From contig NC_043755.1 in NCBI RefSeq assembly GCF_902148845.1, positions 11,239,290 to 11,303,289 of the forward strand: a stretch of 64,000 nt of DNA, read 5' to 3'. The DNA comes from Salarias fasciatus. Its lineage: Eukaryota; Chordata; Actinopteri; Blenniiformes; Blenniidae. The notes below the pieces were generated by a model that was not told the origin of the DNA, did not search any database, and worked only from the letters and a program-made list of their open reading frames with translations. Made by a program: the position numbers and the translations under genes. Below, piece after piece: positions 22,801-33,500 of this stretch (positions within the stretch are counted from its first letter, which is position 1; every line of letters begins with the position of its first letter).

Positions 22801-23822
22801 CCTACTGGAACGCCACTCGTGCCTTCATGATCCTGTCCGCCATGTCTTGCTTCGCTGGCATCATTGCAGGAATCCTCTCATTTGCCCACTTCTCTGCTTT
22901 TGAGAGGTTCAACTGCTCATTCGCTGCCGGAATCATGTTCTTTATTTCAAGTGAGTCATGGAAACAGTCACCACTCAGTGCCACATTTAGTTTTTGACTC
23001 CACATTAACCATGAATGTTGTATCGGAGCAGGTAAGTGGGTGGATGAGCCCCCCTCCACAGAGCCTAAATACTCCTAAGGTAGTAAGCTGACCAGCGGTT
23101 ACACAGAAACCAAGTTACATAACAAAGTTAAATAAGTTTTAAGTGAACATTACCCGAGAGATATGAAATTCTAACATGTCATTTTCTGTCAATCACTCCA
23201 GCTCTCTTTGTACTGCTTGCAATGGCCATTTACACCGGGGTGACAGTGAATTTCCTGGGCAAGCGCTTTGGTGACTGGCGTTTCTCTTGGTCCTACATAC
23301 TAGGCTGGGTGGCACTGCTCATGACCTTCTTTGCAGGTTGGTTGATAAACACACGGTCTGTTCTGGTTTCACGTGACCTCTCTGTGGGAAACAGATGGTC
23401 TGATGACCACACAGCAAATTTCCCAGTGTTGAATTAACTCTGAAAGTGTTAAAGAGTGGTGTCATATATACACTTTCGTAGTGTTAAAATCTCAACACTG
23501 ATCAGTGTTAATTTTGTAATGCTGACACTCGATAGAGTTATATTAATATTCCTCTCTGTTGACCAGTGTTCCTATTTAACTCTATACAGTGTTAATTCTT
23601 AGAATGAACACTTTAAAGTGTATATTTTAACACTTACATTTAACACTACAACAGTATATATATGAGACCACTCTTAACACTTTCAGAGTTAATTCAACAC
23701 TGGGAAATTTGCTGTGCACCATACGCTCTAGTAACGGTGAACTTTTGTTTGGTTTTGCAGGTATATTCTACATGTGTGCCTACAGAATGCATGAGTGCAG
23801 AAGAGTGGCTGGCCCACGTTAA
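22801..23822 (+). pseudogene. lim2: lim2 3' exons, unit C (5' exons absent)
   Basis: Three exons with good splice sites are preserved: 22,801-22,949 (AYWNATRAFMILSAM to FAAGIMFFISS), 23,202-23,336 (ALFVLLAMAIYTGVTVNFLG to MTFFAG) and 23,761-23,822 (IFYMCAYRMHECRR to stop). They match vertebrate LIM2 from the second membrane span to the C-terminus, and the frame is intact across them. However, unit C begins at 22,317 inside the upstream intron, so the exon carrying the start and first span is not in this unit or anywhere in the window. A possible AATAAA lies at 23,899. It is probably a 3'-only duplicate; splicing to an upstream exon, or use of an upstream lim2 promoter, cannot be excluded. A palindromic MITE sits in the last intron. 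Confidence 0.85.
23410..23716. mobile_element. Near-perfect palindromic MITE (CACAGCAAATTTCCC ends)
   Basis: The left end CACAGCAAATTTCCCAGTG is the inverse of the right end CACTGGGAAATTTGCTGTG. The interior consists largely of AACACT/AGTGTT words, so it folds on itself. Unit B has no insert at the same intron position (about 10,960). The target duplication looks 2-3 bp long, and the CACAG start would fit a CACTA-type element, but this is tentative. Confidence 0.8.
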
Positions 23823-24151
23823 GCTACACTGGAAATAATGTGGAAAATCCACAGAGGGTCTCTGTTCACATGCAAAAAGAAACAACATGCTGGCAGTTAA
23901 TAAAAATTGGAAATTTGCATATGTGCTCAAAACGGACTTGTGGTTTTGTGTTACGATTGTCAACAGATATCTGGAAAAGAAGACAGTATTAGGCTACATT
24001 AAACCCATAAAGGAATTTCAAAGTTTTACTTTTTATTTTTTCCAAAATGAACAACTGAATGTGTACATACACAATTTATGATCTTGTAATGATTCACACA
24101 AAAACAGCAATGCTGAAGCTTGATATTCATTCACAATATTAAAACGATCTT

Positions 24152-25063
24152 TTACTCATCGCCAGAGGTTGTGCATGGCCTTTGCTGATCTGGAACTACT
24201 TGTACAGCTCTTCTGAGAATGAGCCTTCTACTAGTGCAACGAAAGGCAGAGGAGGAAAAGTAAGAAATGATCGGATCGATACATGTGTTTAAAGTGCAGA
24301 GCAGTAAGGCGTAATCCCTCCAGCTTGGGCTCACACCCTGTGCGTAACCCCATAAATGAGAGAAGCTATACGGCAAAACACAAACGAGAAAGACGGCGAG
24401 GGTCCCCAGCGCCATGCCTATGGCCCTCTGCTTCTTCTGACTGGATATCCTGGGGTGGCTGTACAGAACTACGATGCAGTGTGTGTAACAGTAAAAGCAA
24501 ATTAATAAAGGGATAAGGGAAAGCAGAAAGAAGATCTCCAAACGCACTGGTAGAAGGACCCTCAGCTGCTCTTCTGTGAAGTCCGCGAAGCACACGTGAG
24601 AGTTATTCCTGGATGGGTGGTGCTGGGTGATGAATACAATGCTGCAGTGAGCTACAGAGGTCAGCCAGATCACAATGGCGATTACTACCATGTACATGGG
24701 TTTCTGCAATCTGTGGTAGGAGACTGGGTGCACGACTGCAACGTAGCGGACCACGCTGACTGCTGTTAGGAGCAGCGTGCTGGTATGGATCGAAGAGAAA
24801 AAAAGAAATTCAGTGATGGAGCACATGAAGTTTGGCAGGGTCCATACCATGCCAGAAGCAGCTTCATGCATTTTGAGAGGGAGGATGATCAAGAAGAGCA
24901 GGTCAGAGACGGCCAGATTGAGCAGCAGGATGTCTGTCGGATGTGGTTTGGAGTGGATCTTTGAACTGAAGGCGAAGAGAGCCAGGAGATTGGCAGGGAA
25001 GCCGATCAGGAAGGAAACGATGCTGACCGCCAGAATGATCTCGCTCTTTATGACAGACTCCAT
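24152..25063 (-). CDS. FFAR2/FFAR3-like G-protein-coupled receptor, unit C copy
   Basis: A single-exon 303-aa receptor, starting at the Met aligned with the unit B copy (an upstream in-frame ATG at 25,102 is less likely because it is not conserved). It has GFPANLLALFAF in TM1, LAVSDLLFLIILPLK in TM2, MCSIT with the disulphide Cys at TM3, VVRYVAVVHP in place of DRY, VLLPVRLE in TM5, YSFSHLWGY in TM6 and SWRDY before TM7. These keep the Arg/His set linked to carboxylate ligands in FFAR2/3. About 28 of 303 residues differ from the unit B copy, some clustered at the extracellular end of TM3 and in extracellular loop 2, so the two may differ in ligand preference. It ends convergent to the lim2 exons. 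A likely role is plasma-membrane sensing of short-chain fatty acids. Confidence 0.92.
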   Translation of the reverse strand: MESVIKSEIILAVSIVSFLIGFPANLLALFAFSSKIHSKPHPTDILLLNLAVSDLLFLIILPLKMHEAASGMVWTLPNFMCSITEFLFFSSIHTSTLLLTAVSVVRYVAVVHPVSYHRLQKPMYMVVIAIVIWLTSVAHCSIVFITQHHPSRNNSHVCFADFTEEQLRVLLPVRLEIFFLLSLIPLLICFYCYTHCIVVLYSHPRISSQKKQRAIGMALGTLAVFLVCVLPYSFSHLWGYAQGVSPSWRDYALLLCTLNTCIDPIISYFSSSAFRCTSRRLILRRAVQVVPDQQRPCTTSGDE

Positions 25064-25199
25064 ACCCGACCTGGATAGAAAAAGAAAAAAACCCACAAAC
25101 ATAAATGAAAATCTCTGTTTGCATCAACAGTTAGCGGGAATAGTTTACTTCTCTACATTAATGCCTTTGGCATGACATAAAATGAAAAAAATCATTCCG

Positions 25200-26005
25200 A
25201 TACTCCGATACTGTTTTATCTAAACCAAGGAATAGTACGTCTTGGAAAACCCAGCAAACACAGGATTTTGGGAACAACAGCAACTCGGCCACGAAGTGGT
25301 CGGCCATGTAAACTGATGGAGAGGGGTCAGCAGTTGCTGAGGCGCATGGTGCAAAGAGGTCACCAACTTTCTGCACAGAGCTCCAAACTTCATGTGGCCT
25401 TCAGATTAGCCAAAGTACAGTTCGCAGAGATCTCCATGGAATGGGTTTCCATTGCAGAGAAGCTGCATCCAAGCCGCACATCACAAAGTGCAATGCAAAG
25501 TGCCGGATGCAGTGGTGTAAAGCACACCGCTACTGGATTATAGAACAGTGGAGTTCTCTGGAGTGATGAATCACGCTTTTCCATTTGGCAATCTAATGGG
25601 CGAGTCTGGGTTTGGAGGTTACCAGGAGCACAGTACATTTCGGACTGCATTGTGCCAAGCGTGAAATTTGGTGGAGTTGGGATCATGGTGTGGGGTTGTT
25701 TTCAGGGGTTGGGCATGGCCCCTTAGTTCCAGTGAAGGGAACTTTGAATGCTTCAGGATATCAAAACAATTTGAACAATTCCATGCTCCCAACCTTGTGA
25801 GCACAGTTTGGAGCGGGCCCCTTCCTCTTCCAACATGACTGCACCAGTGCACAAAGTCCTGACCAAAACCCGACAGAACACCTTTGGGATGAATCAGAGC
25901 GGAGACTGAGAGCCAGGCCTTCTCCACCAACGTCAGGAAAGGGATGGCACTTAACTTCATATGTGAGTCAAGGCAGGTGAGCAATTACTTTGGTAATGTA
26001 GTGTA
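25200..26005 (+). pseudogene. Tc1/mariner transposase relic
   Basis: Plus-strand frames contain Tc1-type transposase pieces: TRPRSGRPCKL with LLRRMVQRGH near 25,290-25,380, then WSDESRFSIWQSNGRVWVWR around 25,560-25,615 and GGVGIMVWGCF around 25,672-25,705 (the catalytic DD34E region). Frame changes and stops separate them. The right end GTAATGTAGTGTATG resembles a Tc1 terminus. Unit B has no such sequence at the matching place, so it inserted after duplication or was lost there. Confidence 0.8.
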
Positions 26006-26998
26006 TGCAAAACTGTCACAATTATACATTTTAAAGAATCACTGAAAAATTCTAACCTGCGGTTTTGTAGACATTAATAACACCTCACCTATGTTAGTCG
26101 CAGTCACTTTTCATACTCCAATCAGATAAAGGTTTATCACAGTTTAGTATTAAAATACAAAAATATTAGCTTACCAAGCAGTACCAGTTAATCGAATCTT
26201 CAGGCTTGAACACAACTAATCCTCCTTCCTGTTCCTCACACAAAGGACTGCAGGTTTGTAAAGTGTAAGGCTGATATAAAATGTTATGTCCCAGAAGCAA
26301 TTCACACTCTGTGTAGAAATAACCAAAATGCAAACAACAGCTGATGTTCACAAACTTAACTACGTGAATCTATTCTCAGCCTGAAGATCTCATTTGCATG
26401 TCATCCTATTGTAACTCTGCATTTGATCACAGTGACGCCTCCCCTGAAAGCTCACAGAAGACGTAGTCATCATTACAGCTGAAATACTTATCAGCAGTCA
26501 ATCTGAAGACCCATCTTTGGGTTTCTAACCTCACATCTGTTTTTGTTGCTTGTAAACCCTTTGACCAGTGATTTCCTTCCTGTAGCTCTGTGACTCCTAT
26601 TAGAAATACTCCTGCAGTTGTAAATAAGCACGGACCTCTGTGTGTTCACAATGCCACTGCCACAGTCCTGATGCTCTCTTTGGTTTCAGTCCTCTTTTAT
26701 CTTGTAATTTTCTTTTCCAATCACTTCCACATCATCAGTACAGTTCTGAAGTGTCGTGGTACTTTTCATGACGATTTGTATTTTACCTTATATATTGAAG
26801 TACTGTCATTAGTTGGCATTTGTTGTGTTGCAAGCAGCATATAAACAGGAAGAGTCAACAGAAACACTGCATATATGCACATGCACCAAGAACAAAAGGG
26901 AGGAACTGAAAGTAAAAGTGAGTTGTTGTAAAGTTAACAAATGAAGTCTAATAATGGCTACAGTTGTGCATTTACCTCATTGTTACCTGTATCTCAAG

Positions 26999-27251
26999 CA
27001 GGGCCGGCGATTAGGCTGAGCATCCGGGGCACTTGCCCAGGGCACTGAGCCATCGGGGGTGCCTGTGGCGCGCCGCCCACGGTGCGCAGCCCACGGTGCG
27101 CAGCCCACGGTGTGCAGCCCACGGTGCGCCACTGTGACGGCCCGTGTGAGCAGCGCACCGCTCGGCTTCACTCGGCATCGCTCGGCATCGCTTGGCATCG
27201 CTCGCTCGCTTGCTCGCTCCACTGTCGGCGACTGTCGGCACCCCCCCCCCC

Positions 27252-27300
<49 letters not shown>

Positions 27301-27395
27301 CACCCCCACCCCCGCTCAACAACTCCCCGCGACACTATCACGGGCCGCTCGTGTTGGGCTCGCCCAAGGCGCCTGAGAAGCCCGCGCCGGCCCTG
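26999..27395. mobile_element. hAT MITE with CAGGGCCGGC ends, expanded interior
   Basis: It has the same terminal repeats as 9,089-9,330, with a different 8-bp target duplication, ATCTCAAG (26,991-26,998 and 27,396-27,403). The interior carries repeated ACGGTGCGCAGCCC words, a long C homopolymer (27,241-27,268) and a (CA)n run (27,268-27,298) absent from the shorter copy. Confidence 0.93.
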
Positions 27396-27557
27396 ATCTC
27401 AAGGTATCAAATCAGTCATATCTCTTTATTTTGTGGTTATAGTCATAGTCATGTGAAATACTCATGTCAAATGCTTTAATTTGACTAAATCATCATGACA
27501 GTATGATTTTTGTTTCAGTACCTTTGTGTGAGCCTGCATTTCCTCTTCGGCAGGCTG

Positions 27558-30500
27558 TTACTTTGTTCTGTCGCTCATCGCCTGCATTTGCATTTGTTCC
27601 AGGAAATCGTTTTCATAGACAGTTGAAAGTCTGTCCTCCTCAGGGTTTCTCTCAGGTTCTTGCATCCTTGATTGTGTTGGTTCATTGTGAAATCTATGAC
27701 CAGGCAAAAGACAGACTTTAGCAGTCAATGAAACACCTCATCTCAAGGAAATAATTACATACATGTTATTTGGTCTGGATTTGAATGTCTTATTAGAGGA
27801 GTGACATTATTATTATTTTTTGTTTTTTTACTTTACATCTATCATGGTAACTTCAACAGTGATTTTGTCTGGATGTCTGGAGAAAAAAGTGACATGTTAA
27901 TGCATTTCATTTGATGAACGCTTCTCTGAAGCTTATCATTATTGCTATTATCATCATTTGACCATAGTAATAATTTACATGATGCTGAAACTAGATTCTT
28001 TTACCTTTCACCAAAGTCGAGTCAGATTTCGAAGCTATAAATGGTGTTCTTTGTGTAAATCTTAGCAGGAAAACAAAAATGCGACTCATGAAATGTCTTT
28101 CCTGTAGTACTATTATTATAGTACTATTACTATATTTATGCTGTGAATGAATTAGATTTTTTTCACCTTTGAGGATCTTGGTATCTCACTCCATCTCGGT
28201 ATACACTCACAGGAGCTGTGCTTCTAATTAAAAAAATATATTTAAAATATCTTTTTAAACATTAAAGAAAAAAAATCTTGAAATAAACACATATCAATTT
28301 CAATTCGCAACAAAACTTTGGCCAACTTACCTTTTTCTTGGATATTTTCTGTAAATGAACATTGCAAATCCTAATGACAAAAGAATTCCGAAAAGCATCA
28401 ACCAAATTAGTGATGATGATGCTGCTGCAGCAACACAAAGAGAAAACATCATTACAATATTAAAATACACGCATGAGAAAAAGTGAACCAACAAAAGCTT
28501 AACTCACATGTATTTGATGACTTTTCAATGGAGATCTGTTTGGTGTCGTTACCAAATGGATTCCAGGCCGTGCAGGATACTGTAGTCTGACTGTTACCCG
28601 CCATGCTTATTTCTCCTCTGACTAAATGTTTCCTTTTTGTGAAGTTGGAAATAACTGAGGAAGGGAGGGTGTAATTCCCATCAATGGCCCAGTACAGGGA
28701 GGCAGTGGGAGACGCTTCAGCCTGGCAGACACACCTCAGAACATCTCTGGCCTGACTGCAGGACATCTTAGGCAGGATCACTGGACCATCTGCAGAGGTG
28801 AGATACATATATTCTTTTTCAGGATGGAACTACACATAACTTTTTTTTGAAGAAACAAACATATATGTTATGAGCAGATTCAAAATATAACTTGTTAAGC
28901 CTAAAAAAAAACCTTCACACATTTTGAACTTAATCTATATTGAAAAGATCCATCATATCTGTCACAACCCTAATGTTAACTCAAAATAACCGTATTTCTG
29001 ATTTATCCTATTGCATCAAATGTACTGCAAATTACCATTTTCATCCATCCAATATTAATATTAACATGCAAGAAACTATGCTTCTGTTACACGAAAACAA
29101 AACTAAGAATAACGAGTATCACATTCAAAATCATCTCAGGCAGGGTAACTTAATGGAATGGAAATTGTAATTTCAAAATATTTGATCATAGTTTACTCTC
29201 TGGGAAGCACTCTGGTACAGAAGAGGACTTAAGTGACTTTAATCTCAAAAGCCTGACTCTAAATGTATGAAGAAGTATGGGTGCCTGGGAAGGACATACT
29301 CGCTGGGCTACTGAGGTGTCGGAACAGGTGAGCAGCCACATGCGAAAGCGACGATCGTGGACTGGGCAGAGTTTTTTATTGACAGCGACGACCGAGTGAG
29401 AGATGGGAGCCACAGTTGCACCGATCTACACCAGGCAGCGGCTCTTTAAGCTGGGTGTGGTTCTGTAAACCAGTTCCACACCGTCCACATCATTCACTCT
29501 CACACAACTGTGTTAATGTAACAGCCACAAACCTCACAGCCTTCTAAGAGTAGGTTACATAAACACCTGTGTTGACCTGCTGTCCCTGTGCTTTGCAGTT
29601 TATCACTCTGCTTCTGTCCCTCCACTGTCTCGACCAACTGTTCAGTGTTTATGCTGTCCACTGCATGCAATTCACTGCATTTCATATGTACAAGTACTGC
29701 TTACAGTTCTGATCTGGATCACTCTCCAAATCTAATCACTTGTTCCTAGTCCCATTTTGGGCGTTTCCTGAAAATTTCAACATAATCCGTCCATAACCTT
29801 TTGAGCTATCTCGTTAACAGACAAACAAACTCTGCCAAAAACATCAGGTAGGTGGAGGTAAAACATGTGAATATTGGATCATACAGACATGGATAAGATC
29901 TATTTTTCATTAGCTTGCCATGCTTCAGGGCCAGTCCATACCAGTGCTTCCTCTTCATCTGCCTATGCTCTGCATCACACTAACAGAGAGCTGCTGCCGT
30001 CAACTGCAAGTAAAACACTGACAAGGCCAAAGTACTCCACGCAGCCAGAACCTCAAAACTCTGAACTGTCATGTTGAGATCACATCAACGCTGTACATCA
30101 GTGGTTCTCAAACTTTTTGATTCACGACTCCAAATTGAACATGCACCGGTCTCTGCAACCCTCATGCTATTAGTGGCCATTCATCTATTAAGACCACATG
30201 GCGAAAGTGCACAAACGGTCCCGCAGCACTACATGACTGCTAAGCCCAATAAGACACTGGGATCAAAAAAGACAACCACCCTGTGTGTTAAGAGGGACTC
30301 CCCGCATCCGGTCGCAGTGAGTCAGCAGAGAAATCATCTTGCGATTCCACTTGGGGTCGGGACCCCGAAGTTGAGAATGGCTGATCTAAACAACAGGAGA
30401 CAAAAGCATGCAGTAGCACCTCCATACTGGCCTGAGAGAGAGATGAGCAGACTCTATATGCTATACGCTACATTCTCAAGATGATAAAAACCAATCTTCG

Positions 30501-33500
30501 TTGTATTATTAATATGTAGGATGACATCTCGCTCAGAGTCAAGAATCACACCCAGGTTTTTAACAGATTGTGCTGGTTTAAAATCTTGTAGTTTTGGTAA
30601 TAAAAGTTTCTCTCTCTGGCCTTTGGGACTGATAACTAAAACCTCTGTTTTGTCCTGGTTGAGCTGTATTAAATTCACCTGCCATCCATGACTTGATGTC
30701 TGTGATACAGTTAAAAAGGGTTTCCATTGGCCCTGAGTTATCGGGAGACACGGCGATGTACAGCTGAGTATCATCAGCGTAGCTATAGAAACTGATGCCG
30801 TGTCTCCTGATGATGTCCCCAAGAGGAAGCATGTAGAGGTTAAAAAGAATGGGACCTAAAATTGAGCCTTGGGGAACCCCATATCTAATTTCATGAGTCC
30901 CTGAGGAACATGCATCCATACTTACACAATAACATTGATTTGTGAGTTAAGAACTGAACCAGATAAGAACAGTACCACAGAAGCCCACCAGGTGTCTCAG
31001 TCTATTTAATAAAATGTAATGACTTACTGTATCGAAAGAGGCACTCAGGTCCAGAAGAACCAACACTGAGTTTTTTATGATTTATGAATTCCACCTGATG
31101 CCATTTAAAATTTTTAAACAGGCCGTCTCTTTACTGTGGTTCATCCTATAAAAACCAAACTGGTGTTTTTCTAAAATATTATTACTGATTAAAAAGTCAT
31201 TGTCTTGTTAAAAACCAGTCTTTCTAAAACTTTACTTCAAAACGTTAAGTTGGATACAGATCTTTAGTTATAAAGAACACTGAGGTCTAAATTGCTCTTC
31301 TTCAGAAGGGGCCTCACCTGTTGGTGTGAGGACCATCATGCTGAGTCGTCACTGACATGATCAGAGGGTCAATATACTGTGAACACATCTGCTCCCTACA
31401 CCAACAGCACCCTATCATCGATCTTCTCACCCATTAGAATCTGTGACTGTAGGGGGCTATTGTGAGTTTTTTCGAGTATCACTGTGTCAACGGGCAAGAG
31501 AAGACTATTTTATTCAAGCCTGAGTTTATTATAATTCAGTTACAGTAAGGTCACACGTCTGCCATGTTAAATTCCAATGCATCTGGGAAAATGTGTAGAG
31601 CATGTAGCAAGATTTTAAAAATAGTGAATTAAACACATTTTGATGATAGCACAATAGCATAGAAAAAGCCAGTCTATCACACTGCTGACCTTAAAACATA
31701 ATAAAATAAATGCGTGTTCCACATGTTATAAATACCAGAAAGTTACAGTTTCCCACAGGACCCCATGACAAGTGTGTCTTTTTGTAAAGTATTACTCCAG
31801 GAAGATGTAACCAGTGAAGTCAGGAGTAATTGGCTACTTTACGTACACGGATGACTCACTATTGCCCTCTACAGTCACAACTTATGATGGGTTACAGATT
31901 TTGGTGTAATGCCGGTAGCTCGTAAAATTTAAGTAAATAAACATGCTATGAGCTAACGAGCACCTGCAGTTAGCATCCTTCATATGTGCAGCTCTTTGAC
32001 ATTTTTACAAACGCTAAGCACAAAACCATTGATATTACTTTCTCAGGAACTCCTCGACCAGTAAAAACTCTGGCCAGTGATCGTCGGTCCACATGTGGCT
32101 GCTCACCTGTTCCTACACCTAAGTAGCCCTCCGAATATGTCCCCTACAGGTACCCATACCGCTGAGTTTAATGTCAGAATTCAGAGCTTAAAGTCAACTT
32201 TTTTTTTTTCTCAGTGGCCCTCATCCTCTCTTCCGCTCTTTTGTACATTAACTTAATTCAAGAATACTTCTTTTGGAATTCCAAAGTAGTGTCACTGCGG
32301 TGAAACAGTGTTGCCAACTTATTGACTTTGTCACTGCTTAGCAATTTTTCAGAGTTGCCGAGTGAGATTTTACAGAGAAACAGTATTTTGTGTTGTTATT
32401 GCAGATTTTGTTATTGTTTTCTGTTGTTATTGCTCTTCTCATTGTTCTCCCAACAAGCAGTGGATGCTGCCGAGTCAAATAAGCAAATTGCTAAACCTGT
32501 CTTACAGTCAATAGTTCTTGTCATTTTAAGATTGTGTGTCTTATTGTTCTCTCTCCCGTATTATTCCTCTCACAGAGCATCCACCTTAAGTACATTGGTG
32601 CAGACTTGGTTAGTTGTTACAACCAGTAGGTATGGAGTGGAAATAATGCTGTTCCAATGCTGTTGCCAAGATTGTGTGCTGTTGAGAAAATAAAATAAGT
32701 TTTTTACACTGAACGTCTAGATCCAGCCAGTCGGATTGCCCCGCTCCTACGTTGTTGATGGCCGTGCATGAGAGTGCAGTATCCCTCATGACGTCGTAGA
32801 GGGTGATCCCTCTTTGAGTGGAATTGATTTCGCTGATCTGACCCATGTGTCTTTGTAGCCATGAGTATGTGTCTGCTTCTGGGTAACTGTCAGCTGCACA
32901 GTTCGCACTGACATTTCCACCTTCCTTCATGACTTCATCTTCCAGCACCACAGTCACATTGGCAGGTTCGTCTGAGGATAGGAGAAATTCATAGCAATAA
33001 GAAATTACTTTGAACGCTAAACAAGCAAATGTCTGTTTTAAACGAGCATGTTTTTACTTACAGAGAACATTGAGTGTTATTTGTTGACTGTGTGTGGTAA
33101 AGGAACTGAACTGTGCAGAGCATCTCATCTTGCTGTTTTCCATGTCATATGTTGCTACTCCACGCAGTGTCTCTGTCAACAGCCACTGGCCCCCCTGGCT
33201 CCCGCTGAAAACCTTTTCAGTGGACTTTTCCAAAAACTGACTCGTTTCCCAGTGAATATGTGGAGGTGACTGAGGGCAGGAGTAGTTTATGGTGCAGTTA
33301 GCGTGGAATGTCTTCCCTCCCACGATTTGACTCTGAACAGAGATGCTGGGAGTATTTCTCTCTAGGGATAAATCAAAAAGGGGCAATATGAAAACAAAGA
33401 TAGATGAGGGAAAATGTACACTTCAAGTTGAAAGTGTCAACAGACAAGGTTGAGTCTCCGATTTTTAAAATATATTTGAAACATTTCCAGATTTTGTTGT

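Larger units (their letters stand above)
29275..32159. mobile_element. Unclassified 2.9-kb element with about 82-bp terminal inverted repeats
   Basis: The left end (29,275-29,356) and the reverse complement of the right end (32,078-32,159) match at roughly 85% of positions, including the shared core GGAACAGGTGAGCAGCCACA. It lies wholly inside a Siglec intron. The interior holds a hAT-like MITE (30,099-30,383) and an L2 fragment (about 30,465-31,300). No transposase is recognised; the rest (29,360-30,098 and 31,300-32,077) has no ORF I can place. Confidence 0.65.

Noticed and set aside
24283-25175. Plus-strand ORFs opposite the FFAR-like genes (also 12,014-12,316)
   Set aside because: Antisense shadows of the GPCR coding sequence.
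26590-26844. 84-aa ORF with a hydrophobic stretch
   Set aside because: No homologous frame, no splice context and no family recognised; probably chance in AT-rich DNA.
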